Assembly: GCA_900763965.1 (NCBI GenBank)
Contig: CAAFMG010000086.1
Span: forward strand, 1-42,479
Source of the DNA: an uncultured Oscillospiraceae bacterium
GTDB lineage: Bacteria; Bacillota; Clostridia; Oscillospirales; Oscillospiraceae
DNA length: 42,479 nucleotides
Direction of reading: 5' to 3'
Each line of letters opens with the position of its first letter. Positions within the stretch are counted from its first letter, which is position 1. This document shows positions 6,426-15,074 of this stretch, one piece after another. Under the pieces are notes generated by a model. It did not search any database. It saw nothing but the letters and a program-made list of their open reading frames with translations, and was not told the origin of the DNA. The position numbers and the translations under genes were made by a program.

Positions 6426-8198
6426 CTACTCCCCTTTTTCGATCCGTTCAGCAAGCTCGGTCAGGTACATCCATCGCTGAGTTTTCTCCTCCAGGGCAGT
6501 TTCCAGATCCTGCTGCTCCTGCATCAGGCCCTGGAGCTTTTCGTAGTCGGCACCGTCGCGCTGCTGCTGGGCCTGGTTTTCTGCCAGGCGGGCTTCCAAA
6601 GCGGCGATATCCTCGTCAATGGTCTCATATTCCCGCTGTTCCTTGTAGGAAAATTTCAGCTTTTTGGTTTTCTGCCGGGGCTGCTCAGGCGCGGCCTTGA
6701 CCTTGCGCTCCCTGGGGGTGTCCAGAGTCTGCAAATAGTCGGTGTAGCCGCCGGGGTACTGGCGCACCGTGCCGTCGGCTTCCACGGCGAAGATCCGCTT
6801 GCACAGCCGATCCAGGAAGTAACGGTCGTGGGATACGGCGATAATGGCCCCAGGGAAGGTCTCCAGGTAGTTTTCCAGCACCGTCATGGTGGCGATGTCC
6901 AGATCGTTGGTAGGCTCGTCCAAAAGCAGCACATTGGGCGCAGAGGCCAGGATCCCCAGCAGGAACAGCCGCCGCTTTTCGCCGCCGGAGAGCTTGCCGA
7001 TCTGCCGGTGCTGCAAAGGGCCGGAGAACAGGAAGGTGTCCAGCAGCTTGGAGGGGGTCATCATCCCCTGGGGCGTGGGGATCCCCTCTCCCTGCTCCTT
7101 AATATATTCCAGTGCCGTCAGCCGGGGATCCAGCTCGGCGGCGTGCTGGGAAAAGTACCCCAGGCGCACCGTGTCTCCCACCGTCACCGTACCGGTGTCC
7201 GGGGTAATGTACCCGGCAATGAGATTCAGCAGGGTGGATTTTCCCGCACCGTTGCTGCCGACAATGCCCACCCGGTCATCCCGCTGCAAAAGAAAATCAA
7301 AGTCCCGGAGAACGCATCTGCCCGCAAAGGACTTGCTCACCCCCTGCAGCTGTACGGTCTTTTTCCCCAAGCGGGAGGACATGGCTGCAATGGGGGCAAG
7401 GCTGCCCTCCACCTGGGGCGGCTGGGCGGCCTTTAACCGTTCGTAGCGCTCCAGACGTTCCCGGCTTTTGGTGCCTCGGGCGCAGGGGCCCTGGAGCACC
7501 CACTGCAGCTCCCGGCGCAGGGTGGACTGGCGCTTCCGCTCCGAGGCGGCGTCCATCTCCTCCCGCCGGGCCTTGCCGTCCAGGTAGGCGGAGTAGCCGC
7601 CCTCATAGAGGTAGATTTGACCGAAGCTGACCTCCATGGTCCGCTGAGCCACCCGCTCCAGGAAGTACCGGTCATGGGTCACCAGCAGAATGCCGCCGCC
7701 GAAGCCCTGTAGGTAGGTTTCCAGCCAGCCGATCATCCCCGCATCCAGATGGTTTGTTGGCTCGTCCAGCAGCAGAAGATCCGCCGGGTGAACCAGGCAG
7801 GCCGCCAGAGCCACCCGCTTGCGCTGACCGCCGGAGAGGGTGCCCATTTTCTGGTCAAAGTCCGTTATTCCCAGCCGGGTCAGGATCTCCGCCGCCTCAT
7901 ACCGGGCGATCTCCCGGGCGGTGGGATCCAGACCTGCCTCCACCTGCTCCATGACGGTGTTCTCCGGGTCGTACACCGGTTCCTGAGGCAGATATCCCAG
8001 CCGGACGTTGGGATCGTAGGACACCGTACCGCTGTCCGGGGTCTCCCGCCCGGCCGCCAGCCGGAGGAAGGTGGACTTGCCGCAGCCGTTGACTCCCACG
8101 ATGCCCACCCGGTCGCCGTCCTTCATGTAGAAGCTCACATCCTCCAGCAGCGTCCGGTCGCCGTAGGTTTTGGTGATTCGTTCCATATTTAAAAGCAT
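6426..8198 (-). CDS. uup: ABC-F family ATPase, Uup type
   Basis: This 590-residue soluble protein has two ATP-binding cassettes and no membrane domain. Cassette 1 shows GVNGCGKST, LSGGQRKRVALA and LLLLDEPTNHLD. Cassette 2 shows GSNGAGKST, LSGGEKRRLFLLG and LLLDEPTNDLD. The linker between them is charged, and the C-terminus (about 520-590) is a coiled coil with EQREYETIDEDIAALEARL, the mark of Uup-like members. ABC-F proteins act on ribosomes or DNA intermediates; Uup has been linked to precise transposon excision and ribosome rescue. I start at the ATG at 8198 (AAAAGGAGCAGC upstream); an ATG four codons later is a possible alternative. Antibiotic-protection ABC-F proteins are related, but the coiled-coil tail argues for Uup. 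Confidence 0.88.
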   Translation of the reverse strand: MLLNMERITKTYGDRTLLEDVSFYMKDGDRVGIVGVNGCGKSTFLRLAAGRETPDSGTVSYDPNVRLGYLPQEPVYDPENTVMEQVEAGLDPTAREIARYEAAEILTRLGITDFDQKMGTLSGGQRKRVALAACLVHPADLLLLDEPTNHLDAGMIGWLETYLQGFGGGILLVTHDRYFLERVAQRTMEVSFGQIYLYEGGYSAYLDGKARREEMDAASERKRQSTLRRELQWVLQGPCARGTKSRERLERYERLKAAQPPQVEGSLAPIAAMSSRLGKKTVQLQGVSKSFAGRCVLRDFDFLLQRDDRVGIVGSNGAGKSTLLNLIAGYITPDTGTVTVGDTVRLGYFSQHAAELDPRLTALEYIKEQGEGIPTPQGMMTPSKLLDTFLFSGPLQHRQIGKLSGGEKRRLFLLGILASAPNVLLLDEPTNDLDIATMTVLENYLETFPGAIIAVSHDRYFLDRLCKRIFAVEADGTVRQYPGGYTDYLQTLDTPRERKVKAAPEQPRQKTKKLKFSYKEQREYETIDEDIAALEARLAENQAQQQRDGADYEKLQGLMQEQQDLETALEEKTQRWMYLTELAERIEKGE

Positions 8199-8374
8199 AA
8201 GTGCTGCTCCTTTTGTCATCTCAAAAAAATCAGAATATTCCTGTAAAAGATATCATACCACCTTTTCCGGGAAAAAGGAAGAGGGTTCCCGGCGGCTTCG
8301 GCCCTTCCGGGAACTTTCCACGGCCGCGCCATGTCAAGTAGAATTCCCGCCGGGCTTTTTGGGCAGAGTGTCGA

Positions 8375-8403
8375 TTGACTTATGGGGCCGGACGTGGTAG
8401 ACT
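8375..8403 (+). promoter_or_regulatory. promoter for the gene at 8483
   Basis: TTGACT (8375-8380), a 17-bp spacer and TAGACT (8398-8403) form a reasonable sigma-A promoter about 80 bp before the start codon. The rest of the 284-bp gap from 8199 holds only a GTTCCCGG/CCGGGAAC hairpin (8285-8314). Confidence 0.6.
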
Positions 8404-8482
8404 TTGGAAGGCTTTTCGCCACATCCGAAAACCGGCCTTCCGGGCAATGGCTTCGAGATCCGATGAGAAAGGGAAATGTGTT

Positions 8483-8809
8483 ATGGAAAAAATTTATGTC
8501 TATCTGGGCAGCGATCATGTGATCCAGCAGCCCTGTTTCGGAGTTCGCAAGACCACCCTCAGCCTGTCCACCAGCCGGGAAGCCGCCATCAGCCAGGCCT
8601 GCGCCCACGATGCCGCCGGTGTGCTGAACACCTACACCCTGGATCTGGATCAGCTCAGTGTCAAGGCCCCCGGCCAGGAGGTTCTGGGCGGCTTTGAAAG
8701 CTACGATGTGGTGCTGCCCCGGGATGCAGAGGGCTGCTTCATTTCCATCTGCTCCGAGACGGCCCTGCACCGCCTGGAGTTTGCCGATGCCACCTTCGTA
8801 AACCAGTAA
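8483..8809 (+). CDS. small soluble protein of unknown function
   Basis: The protein has 108 residues, no signal peptide and no membrane helix. The ATG at 8483 follows GAGAAAGGGAAATG. The opening (KIYVYLGSDHVIQQPCFG, then LSTSREAAISQAC) vaguely recalls DUF3990-type proteins, in which a strand-HGS segment is followed by a helix that ends in an AxxWA-like motif, but the resemblance is too thin for an assignment. It has its own promoter and shares a bidirectional terminator with the transporter operon on the other strand. Confidence 0.65.
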   Translation: MEKIYVYLGSDHVIQQPCFGVRKTTLSLSTSREAAISQACAHDAAGVLNTYTLDLDQLSVKAPGQEVLGGFESYDVVLPRDAEGCFISICSETALHRLEFADATFVNQ

Positions 8810-8848
8810 CCTAACTGTGCAGTTCCGACTGATTTGATAGAGAAATCC

Positions 8849-8884
8849 AAAAGGCAGCGCCCCAAAATTGGGGTGCTGCCTTTT
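8849..8884. terminator. bidirectional Rho-independent terminator
   Basis: GGCAGCGCCCC and GGGGTGCTGCC form an 11-bp stem (one G-T pair) around AAAATT, flanked by AAAA before and TTTT after. It therefore works in both directions, ending the small gene at 8483-8809 and the leftward transporter operon at 8900-12588. Confidence 0.85.
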
Positions 8885-8899
8885 GCCTGTATTGGAAAA

Positions 8900-9898
8900 T
8901 TACCGCTCTTCCCGGAAATAGCTGACACCCAGAGAGGCGGGCAGGCCGCTGCCCTGGCGGTTGCGGATGGAGGAAGCCACCAGCACCACGGCGGTGATCA
9001 CGAAGGGCAGGGACTGATAAACCTGGGTGGGGATCGCTGCCAGCCAGCCCAGCGCCCCGGGGAAGGCCGCTGCCAGAGAGTTTCCGGACACCCGCAGGGT
9101 GTTGAAGAAGCCAAAGACAAAGGTTCCCAGAATGGCCATATTGGGGTTCCAGTTGGCAAAGATCACCAGTGCCACAGCGATCCAGCCGTAGCCGTTGATC
9201 CAGCAGCTGGAGTTGAAGGAGCCGGACATATTCAGACCCATGTAATAGCCGCCGATGCCCATGATGCCGCAGCCCAGGCAGATGTGCAGATACTTCATCC
9301 GCTTGACGTTGATGCCCACGGAGTCTGCCGCACCGGGGTTTTCGCCCACGGCACGGAGCTTCAGGCCGGGGGTGGTGCGATTGAGGTACCACCACATGGC
9401 CACCGCCAGGATCACACCCAGGTACACCAGCACATTATGGTTGAAGAAGCCGTGGCCGATCACCGGGATCCGGGACAGCCCAGGCAGGGCGATATCGGAA
9501 AAGCCCTTCTGGATATTGCTGAAATTGCTCATCACAGGCCAGCCCTTGGCCTTCAGGCCGTTGCCCACGAAGAAGTACACACCCAGGCCGAAGGTGGTCA
9601 GGGTCAGACCGGTGATGTTCTGGTTGGCCTGGAGGGAGACGGTCAGCAGAGCAAACAGCAGACCGCACAGGGCGGCGGTGAGAAATGCCACCAGGATGCC
9701 CACCGCCAGGGAGTTGGCAAAGCAGCCGACGATATAGCCAAAGATGGCACCCACAGCCATAATGCCCTCCACGCCCAGGTTCAGACTGCCGGACTTTTCC
9801 ACCATGATTTCTCCCACGGTGCCGTAGAGCAGGGGGATGTTGTAGACCACGATGTTGTGGATGAAGGAGGTGACAACACCCAGTTTATCCATTTCCAT
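8900..9898 (-). CDS. BMP-family ABC transporter permease, second subunit
   Basis: The 332-residue integral membrane protein has about eight to nine hydrophobic segments and the conserved block GEIMVEKSGSLNLGVEGIMAVGA of the BPD_transp_2 permeases that partner BMP-type nucleoside-binding lipoproteins (NupQ/YufQ group). It forms the membrane channel with the permease at 9902-11005. The ATG at 9898 lies 3 bp after that gene's stop codon, with AAAGGAGGC upstream, so the two are translationally close. By family, the substrate is a nucleoside or purine-like compound; the neighbouring xpt gene supports this. Confidence 0.88.
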   Translation of the reverse strand: MEMDKLGVVTSFIHNIVVYNIPLLYGTVGEIMVEKSGSLNLGVEGIMAVGAIFGYIVGCFANSLAVGILVAFLTAALCGLLFALLTVSLQANQNITGLTLTTFGLGVYFFVGNGLKAKGWPVMSNFSNIQKGFSDIALPGLSRIPVIGHGFFNHNVLVYLGVILAVAMWWYLNRTTPGLKLRAVGENPGAADSVGINVKRMKYLHICLGCGIMGIGGYYMGLNMSGSFNSSCWINGYGWIAVALVIFANWNPNMAILGTFVFGFFNTLRVSGNSLAAAFPGALGWLAAIPTQVYQSLPFVITAVVLVASSIRNRQGSGLPASLGVSYFREER

Positions 9899-9901
9899 AG
9901 A

Positions 9902-11005
9902 TCATTTGCCTCCTTTCCGAGCAGAGACGATCCGAAAGCGGGTGGCGAAATCCGCCGCCAGCACCAAAAACAAAATCACGCCCTGGAGCATATTGGCAAA
10001 GCTGGAGTCCACCTGAGAGAAGGTAGCCGCCGCCACGGTGGAACCGTAGTGCAGCATACAAATCAGGGCAGAGACCAGGAAAATGGCCAGGGTGTTCAGC
10101 TTGGACAGCCATGCCACAATGACACCGGTCCAGCCCACATCTGCCGTAATGGAGGTGGACAGGATCCCGGCGGTGCCCACCTTGAAGGCTGCCGCCAGGC
10201 CGATGAGGCTGGCAGACAGGAACACGGTGCGCAGCACGATCCGGTTGACCTTCATACCGGCATACCGGGCGGTTCCGGCGCTGTCGCCCACCACGGCGAT
10301 CTCATAGCCGTGCTTGGTGTACTTCAGGTACACCGCCACCAGGATGCCGATCACCACCGTGAACACCACGCAAACGTTCAGGGAGAACCGGCCCACCAGA
10401 GGGATACCGGGGAAGGAGGCCAGCTTGGAGAAGCTGGCAAACACCGGACGGACAGATTTTTCGTCCAGGAAGAAGTTCCAATCTGCCTTGGTTTCCCCCA
10501 GGAAGATCAGGAAATACAGAGCTACATAGTTGAGCATCAGGGTCAGCAATGTCTCACTGGTGCCGAACTTCACTTTCAGCACCGCCACAAACAGGCCGTA
10601 CAGGCCGGCAGCTGCCATGGCTGCCAGACACATCAGAAGCAGCGTCAGGCTCTGGGGCAGCACGGGTCCGGCCTGAAAGGCCACACAGGCAGCGGCAATG
10701 GCACCCAGAATGAACTGCCCCTCGCCGCCGATGTTCCAGAACCGCATTTTGAAGGCCAGAGACAGGGCAATGGAGGTCAGGGCCAGCGGCACCAGCTCCT
10801 TGAGGTAGTTGATCCAGACCTTGTAGGCAATCTTGTTGCCGATGGTGCCCATGGTGAACATCCGGGTGTAATAGGCCACCGGATCCACACCCAGGCAGAT
10901 CAGCAGCACGCCGCCCAGCACCAGGGCGATGACCACCGCCGCCAGATAGAAGCAGCACCGCTTCCACAGGGGACAGCTGTCCCGCTTTACAATATGAAAT
11001 CCCAT
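9902..11005 (-). CDS. BMP-family ABC transporter permease, first subunit
   Basis: The 367-residue membrane protein has a basic N-terminus (KRDSCPLWKR) and then repeated hydrophobic helices. The hallmark RFWNIGGEGQFILGA sits near residues 90-105, as in NupP/YufP permeases. The start is set at the ATG at 11005 because GAGGAGG lies seven bases before it; another ATG six bases upstream would be too close. The ATPase stop codon and this ATG are only two bases apart (TGAGCATG), so translational coupling is likely. It pairs with the permease at 8900-9898. Confidence 0.88.
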   Translation of the reverse strand: MGFHIVKRDSCPLWKRCCFYLAAVVIALVLGGVLLICLGVDPVAYYTRMFTMGTIGNKIAYKVWINYLKELVPLALTSIALSLAFKMRFWNIGGEGQFILGAIAAACVAFQAGPVLPQSLTLLLMCLAAMAAAGLYGLFVAVLKVKFGTSETLLTLMLNYVALYFLIFLGETKADWNFFLDEKSVRPVFASFSKLASFPGIPLVGRFSLNVCVVFTVVIGILVAVYLKYTKHGYEIAVVGDSAGTARYAGMKVNRIVLRTVFLSASLIGLAAAFKVGTAGILSTSITADVGWTGVIVAWLSKLNTLAIFLVSALICMLHYGSTVAAATFSQVDSSFANMLQGVILFLVLAADFATRFRIVSARKGGK

Positions 11006-11007
11006 GC

Positions 11008-12588
11008 TCATGCCTCCTCGCTTTGTTCGCCAAACCGGGTATCCCGGGCAAAACCGGCGGGTTTGTCTTCGTATTTGTAGGTCAGATCCAGAGCACCGGT
11101 CATCATCAGACCCAGCTCCTCCTTGGTGGTCTTGTGAGCATGAACAACGCCCATGATCCGGCCGTGGCACAGCACCATGATCTTATCGCACAGAGCCATC
11201 ATCACGTCCAGGTCCTCACCCACAAACAGGATACCCACCCCATCCTTCTTCTGCTGGTTGAGGATGTTGTAAATGGCGTAGGAGGAATGGATGTCCAGGC
11301 CCCGGACGGGGTAAGCGGTAATCAGCACATTGGGCCCGGCCTTGATCTCCCGGCCCAGCAGCACCTTCTGAACATTGCCGCCGGACAGCCGCCGCACAGG
11401 GGTATCGGCAGAGGGGGTGACCACCTCCAGCTCCCGGATCACCTGCTCGGCATCGGCCCGGCCGGTGCGGCGATCCACAAAGGGGCCCTTGGCATCGGCG
11501 TAGTTTTTCAGCAGCATATTGTCCGTAATGGACAGAGAGGGCGCCAGGCCCATACCCAGCCGATCCTCAGGGATAAAGGACATGGAAATGCCCTTTTCCA
11601 GAATGGTCTTAGGCGGCAGGCCCACAATATTCTCGCCCTTGTGGATCATCTGACCCTTTACAATGGGCCGCAGACCGGCAATGGCCTCGCACAGCTCCTT
11701 CTGACCGCATCCGGCGATTCCGGCAACGCCCAGAATCTCGCCGCCGCGGATGTAGAAGTTCACGCCGTCAATGGCGGTGGCACCCTCATCGCTGCGGATG
11801 GTCAGATCCCGCACCTCCAGCAGAGGCCGGGTCTTTTCCATGGCAGGACGGTCGATATTCAGATCCACCTTGTGACCCACCATCCACTCGGTCAGCGCCT
11901 GCTCGTTGGTTTCGGCAGTATTAACAGTGGTGATGTACTCACCCTTGCGCAGAATGGCCACCCGGTCGGAGATGTCCATGACCTCGTTGAGCTTGTGGGT
12001 GATAATAATGATGGAGTGACCCTCGGCCTTCATCCGGCGCAGAATGCTGAACAGCTTGTCGATCTCCTGCACCGTCAGCACGGCGGTGGGCTCGTCCAGA
12101 ATGATGACCTTGGCGCCGTAGTAGAGCACCTTGATGATCTCCAGGGTCTGCTTTTCGGACACGGCCATGTTGTAGACCTTTTTCTTGGAGTCGATCTCAA
12201 AGCCGAACTTCTGAGCCATGTCGGCAATCTGGGCGTACCGATCCCGTTTCAGCCGGAAGCCGGGCTTTTCCTTGCCCATCCAGATGTTATCGGCGGCAGA
12301 AAACACATCCACCAGCTTGAAATGCTGGTGAACCATGCCGATGCCCAGCCGCTTGGCATCCTCCGGGGAGTCGATGGATACTTCCTTTCCGTCCACAAAA
12401 ATCTGACCGCTGTCAGGCTTGTAGATGCCGGAGAGCATATTCATCAGGGTGGTCTTGCCGGAGCCGTTTTCGCCCAGCAGTGCCAGAATCTCCCCCTGAC
12501 GGACATTCAGGCTGACATCATGGTTTGCCACCACGCTGCCGAAGGTTTTGGTGATCCCCTTCAGCTCAATGGCATAAGGTTGCTGCAT
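11008..12588 (-). CDS. BMP-family ABC transporter ATP-binding protein (double cassette)
   Basis: The 526-residue protein has two fused ABC cassettes that power the two permeases downstream. The first has Walker A GENGSGKTT and a Walker B ending VIILDEPTAVL. The second has the degenerate Walker A GVAGIAGCGQKE usual in the sugar/nucleoside (RbsA/NupO-like) class, and RLSGGNVQKVLLGRE as signature. Its Walker B region reads ITAYPVRGLD in place of the usual ..QPTRGLD. It opens at the ATG at 12588 behind AAGGAGGAACC. A strong palindromic hairpin separates it from the binding-protein gene upstream, which probably lowers its expression relative to that gene. Confidence 0.9.
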   Translation of the reverse strand: MQQPYAIELKGITKTFGSVVANHDVSLNVRQGEILALLGENGSGKTTLMNMLSGIYKPDSGQIFVDGKEVSIDSPEDAKRLGIGMVHQHFKLVDVFSAADNIWMGKEKPGFRLKRDRYAQIADMAQKFGFEIDSKKKVYNMAVSEKQTLEIIKVLYYGAKVIILDEPTAVLTVQEIDKLFSILRRMKAEGHSIIIITHKLNEVMDISDRVAILRKGEYITTVNTAETNEQALTEWMVGHKVDLNIDRPAMEKTRPLLEVRDLTIRSDEGATAIDGVNFYIRGGEILGVAGIAGCGQKELCEAIAGLRPIVKGQMIHKGENIVGLPPKTILEKGISMSFIPEDRLGMGLAPSLSITDNMLLKNYADAKGPFVDRRTGRADAEQVIRELEVVTPSADTPVRRLSGGNVQKVLLGREIKAGPNVLITAYPVRGLDIHSSYAIYNILNQQKKDGVGILFVGEDLDVMMALCDKIMVLCHGRIMGVVHAHKTTKEELGLMMTGALDLTYKYEDKPAGFARDTRFGEQSEEA

Positions 12589-12693
12589 GGAGGGTTCCTC
12601 CTTTTTCTTTTTTGTTCAAAGACATGAGACAAACAGAAGACGGCTTCTTTCTGTCTCACAGCTTTGAATAGGGAATTGGGGTGATGCTATGGT

Positions 12694-12727
12694 GAAAACC
12701 GGGCCGGCCGGATCCGGCCGGCCCGGT
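12694..12727 (-). terminator. GC-rich palindromic terminator/attenuator between binding protein and ATPase
   Basis: A perfect 30-bp palindrome (12698-12727; one arm reads ACCGGGCCGGCCG) is followed on the minus strand by a short T-run (TTTTCACC). Placed directly after the binding-protein gene, it should stop most transcripts and let a minority through, the usual way to make binding protein in excess over permease and ATPase. Confidence 0.75.
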
Positions 12728-12754
12728 AAGGGGTGCGGTGGTTATTGGGGGTAA

Positions 12755-14011
12755 TTAGGCTTCCTGAACGCCTGCAACGTAGTAGTTCATGGAGCCGGTG
12801 ATGACACTGTCTTCCACGGAAGCGCCGCCGGCGGCAACGATCTCGTTACCGGCATTGTCCATCAGAGGCGCATCGACCTTGGTCACAACGCCGTCCTTCA
12901 GCTCCAGCTTCACGCCGGAGAACACGTCCCATTCGCCGGAGGCAATCAGCTCACGGACAGCCTCGATGGCCTCAGCAGTGCCCTGGGCACAGTTGTCGGA
13001 CAGGCTGGACACATCCACGAAGCCCTCGTTCAGGCCGCCGTAATACACGGGGCCGCCCATGGCGGTGACAAACTGGGAAGCATCGCCGCAGGTCATAGCG
13101 GTCTCAATGGCCTTGTGGTAGTAGACGTTCCAGTTCCAGATGGCAGCGGTCAGGTGTGCCTTGGGAGCATCGGGGGTCATGTCGGAGTTGTAGCCGCAGC
13201 CAAAGACGCCGGCCTTCTCGGCAGCAATCTGGGGCTGAGCGGAGTCGCAGTGCTGGGCGATGATGCCGCAGCCGTAGGAGTCGATCAGCTCGGTAGCGAA
13301 GGCAGACTCGTTGACCTCGTCAGCCCATGCGCCCAGCTTCTTGACGATGACCTTGGCATTGGGGTTCACAGCCTGGACACCCAGGGTGAAGCCGTTGATG
13401 CCGGAGCAGGTCTCAGCGTACTCGGTGCCGTAGGCAGCCACATAGCCCACGTTGTTGTTGCCGGTCTCCAGGCTCTTCAGACCTGCGGCGATGCCGGTCA
13501 GGTAACGGGCCTGGTAAATGCGGCCGAAGTAGTTGTTGAAGTTGGTCTCGTTGGACTTGTAGCCGGTGGCATGGGAGAAGATCACATCGGGATACTCCTC
13601 AGCAGCAGCCTCCATGGCATCAATGTAGCCAAAGGAGATGCCGAAGATGATCTTGGCGCCTTCGCCCACCAGGGTGTCCACAGCAGCCAGAACCTGCTCC
13701 TTGTCCTCGGGAACTTCGTCCACGATGACCAGCTGCTTCTCCACGTCCAGGCCCAGCTCCCGCATAGCGGCGGTGATGCCGTTGTGGTGCGCAAAGGTGT
13801 AGCCTGCGGTGTCGTTCTTGCTGTTGATGTAGATGGCACCGACCTTGAAGTCAGCGTTTGCCTCAGCTGCGGGAGCAGTGGTCTCGGCAGCGCCCTGGGT
13901 CTCAGCGGAGCCCTGGGTAGCGGCGGTCTCAGCGGGCTTCTCGGAAGCGCCGCAGGCAGCCAGGGACAGAACCAGAGCTGCAGCCATCAGCAGTGCAATG
14001 ATCTTTTTCAT
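12755..14011 (-). CDS. BMP family lipoprotein, nucleoside/purine-binding
   Basis: The 418-residue substrate-binding lipoprotein opens with a signal peptide ending in the lipobox LAAC (Cys20), followed by a low-complexity Ala/Glu/Thr linker (about 21-50). The mature part (FKVGAIYINSKNDTAGYTF onward) is a PnrA/BMP-type periplasmic-binding fold, with motifs such as GISFGYIDAMEAAAEEYP and NYFGRIYQARYLTGIAAG. Family members bind nucleosides or related molecules. The ATG at 14011 follows CAGGAGGAATG. It heads the transporter operon and has its own promoter with an inverted repeat. Confidence 0.92.
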   Translation of the reverse strand: MKKIIALLMAAALVLSLAACGASEKPAETAATQGSAETQGAAETTAPAAEANADFKVGAIYINSKNDTAGYTFAHHNGITAAMRELGLDVEKQLVIVDEVPEDKEQVLAAVDTLVGEGAKIIFGISFGYIDAMEAAAEEYPDVIFSHATGYKSNETNFNNYFGRIYQARYLTGIAAGLKSLETGNNNVGYVAAYGTEYAETCSGINGFTLGVQAVNPNAKVIVKKLGAWADEVNESAFATELIDSYGCGIIAQHCDSAQPQIAAEKAGVFGCGYNSDMTPDAPKAHLTAAIWNWNVYYHKAIETAMTCGDASQFVTAMGGPVYYGGLNEGFVDVSSLSDNCAQGTAEAIEAVRELIASGEWDVFSGVKLELKDGVVTKVDAPLMDNAGNEIVAAGGASVEDSVITGSMNYYVAGVQEA

Positions 14012-14079
14012 TTTTTCATTCCTCCTGAAATTTTGCTTTCATGGGGCGGAAGAAATTTCCCTCCCATTTTGCATAAAAA

Positions 14080-14108
14080 AACATATCACATCTGATATTT
14101 GATGTCAA
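14080..14108 (-). promoter_or_regulatory. promoter of the BMP transporter operon with internal palindrome
   Basis: On the minus strand TTGACA (14108-14103), a 17-bp spacer and TATGTT (14085-14080) form a good promoter. The spacer and -10 contain the perfect inverted repeat ATATCA-CATC-TGATAT (14083-14098), a candidate operator for a dimeric repressor. Confidence 0.7.
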
Positions 14109-14282
14109 GAGCATAGGAATTCTTTTGGAAAAAAGTCCAGAATCCCGTCGGTTTTGGTACCGCCATCCGTAAAAAAGGACAAGAGAAAATGGAAATAGAA
14201 TTCAGGTCTTTTTCCCCTCTCAGAAAGCTCCCGCCCTGAAGTGTCCCCCAGACACGGAACACCGCTATGAAGCCTCGGCACC
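14109..14282. other. intergenic stretch, nothing assigned
   Basis: This is part of the 320-bp gap between the BMP lipoprotein gene and xpt. I see no gene, no purine-riboswitch core and no second promoter. Some short stems are present, for example GTGTC/GACAC near 14240-14260. The open frame across it on the minus strand lacks a ribosome-binding site. Confidence 0.4.
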
Positions 14283-14312
14283 AAAAAGGAGGACAGTTCT
14301 TCGCTGTCCTCC
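14283..14312 (-). terminator. xpt terminator
   Basis: On the minus strand GGAGGACAG and CTGTCCTCC form a perfect 9-bp stem with a 7-base loop, followed by TTTTT, 20 bp beyond the xpt stop codon. It isolates xpt from the BMP operon, which has its own promoter. Confidence 0.88.
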
Positions 14313-14331
14313 AAAGATGGTTTTCTTTTCC

Positions 14332-14916
14332 TTAGCCCTGCTCCCGGAAGCGGATGGTACCGGTCTCGGCATCCATGCCTTCCACAATGGCCAAAGACTC
14401 CAGGCGGTAGCCCAGATTCCGGATCACCTTGCCGCCGATCTGGAAGCCCTTTTCCACGGCAATGCCCAGGCCCTCCACCGTGGCACCGGCAGACTCGGCA
14501 ATGGAAATCAGGCCCTGCAAGGCGCAGCCGTTGGCCAGGAAGTCATCAATGATCAGCACATGGTCCTCCGGGCTGAGGAATTTCTTGGATACGATGACCT
14601 GATTCTTATTCTTGTGGGTAAAGGACTCCACCTCTGCCACATACATATCCCCATCTAAATTGATGGACTGGCTCTTCTTGGCAAACACCATGGGCACGCC
14701 GAACTCCCGGGCCACGGGATAGGCAATGGCAATGCCGGAAGCCTCAATGGTCAGCACCTTGGTCACCGGTGCATCGGCAAACCGGCGCTTAAACTCCCGG
14801 CCCATTTCGTCCAGCAGGGCAATGTCCATCTGGTGGTTCAAAAACGCATCCACCTTCAATACGTTGCCGGGCTTCACAATGCCGTCCCGGGCAATTCTCT
14901 CTTCCAAAAAATTCAT
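14332..14916 (-). CDS. xpt: xanthine phosphoribosyltransferase
   Basis: The 194-residue enzyme converts xanthine and PRPP to XMP in purine salvage. The PRPP-binding motif reads VLIIDDFLANGCAL (about residues 125-138). The N-terminal FLEERIARDGIVKPGNVLKV and the KKSQSINLDGDMY segment match Xpt of Firmicutes closely in pattern and in length. The ATG at 14916 is preceded by TATGGAGGATCC. Its leader is short (about 45 bases), so the guanine/xanthine riboswitch often found before xpt is absent here. It lies beside the BMP-type transporter, consistent with uptake and salvage of purines. Confidence 0.93.
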   Translation of the reverse strand: MNFLEERIARDGIVKPGNVLKVDAFLNHQMDIALLDEMGREFKRRFADAPVTKVLTIEASGIAIAYPVAREFGVPMVFAKKSQSINLDGDMYVAEVESFTHKNKNQVIVSKKFLSPEDHVLIIDDFLANGCALQGLISIAESAGATVEGLGIAVEKGFQIGGKVIRNLGYRLESLAIVEGMDAETGTIRFREQG

Positions 14917-14967
14917 GTGGGATCCTCCATATCCGCTCTCCCGCCGCCATGGGGAGATTTTTCAGAT

Positions 14968-14996
14968 ACTATAGCACATCTTGGAGAAAATGTCAT
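14968..14996 (-). promoter_or_regulatory. xpt promoter
   Basis: On the minus strand ATGACA (14996-14991), a 17-bp spacer and TATAGT (14973-14968) form a good sigma-A promoter. Confidence 0.65.
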
Positions 14997-15035
14997 CCTT
15001 TTGGGAAATTTTTTCTTTCCCCAGGGATCGTTCGG

Positions 15036-15044
15036 TGCTATAAT
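15036..15044 (+). promoter_or_regulatory. extended -10 promoter of eutH
   Basis: TGCTATAAT is a perfect extended -10 element. The -35 region 17 bp upstream (TTTCCC) is poor, as expected for this promoter class. The start codon follows at 15075. Confidence 0.55.
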
Positions 15045-15074
15045 ACAGGAAAAATTCTTCGAGGTGGGAAGAAT

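Noticed and set aside
14190..14270. TPP-riboswitch-like CTGAGA and ACCTGA words on the minus strand near the BMP operon
   Set aside because: The rest of the thiamine riboswitch core is missing, and the words lie upstream of the mapped promoter, outside the transcript.
14917..14967. Purine riboswitch before xpt
   Set aside because: The leader between the promoter and the start codon is only about 45 bases and lacks the conserved core.
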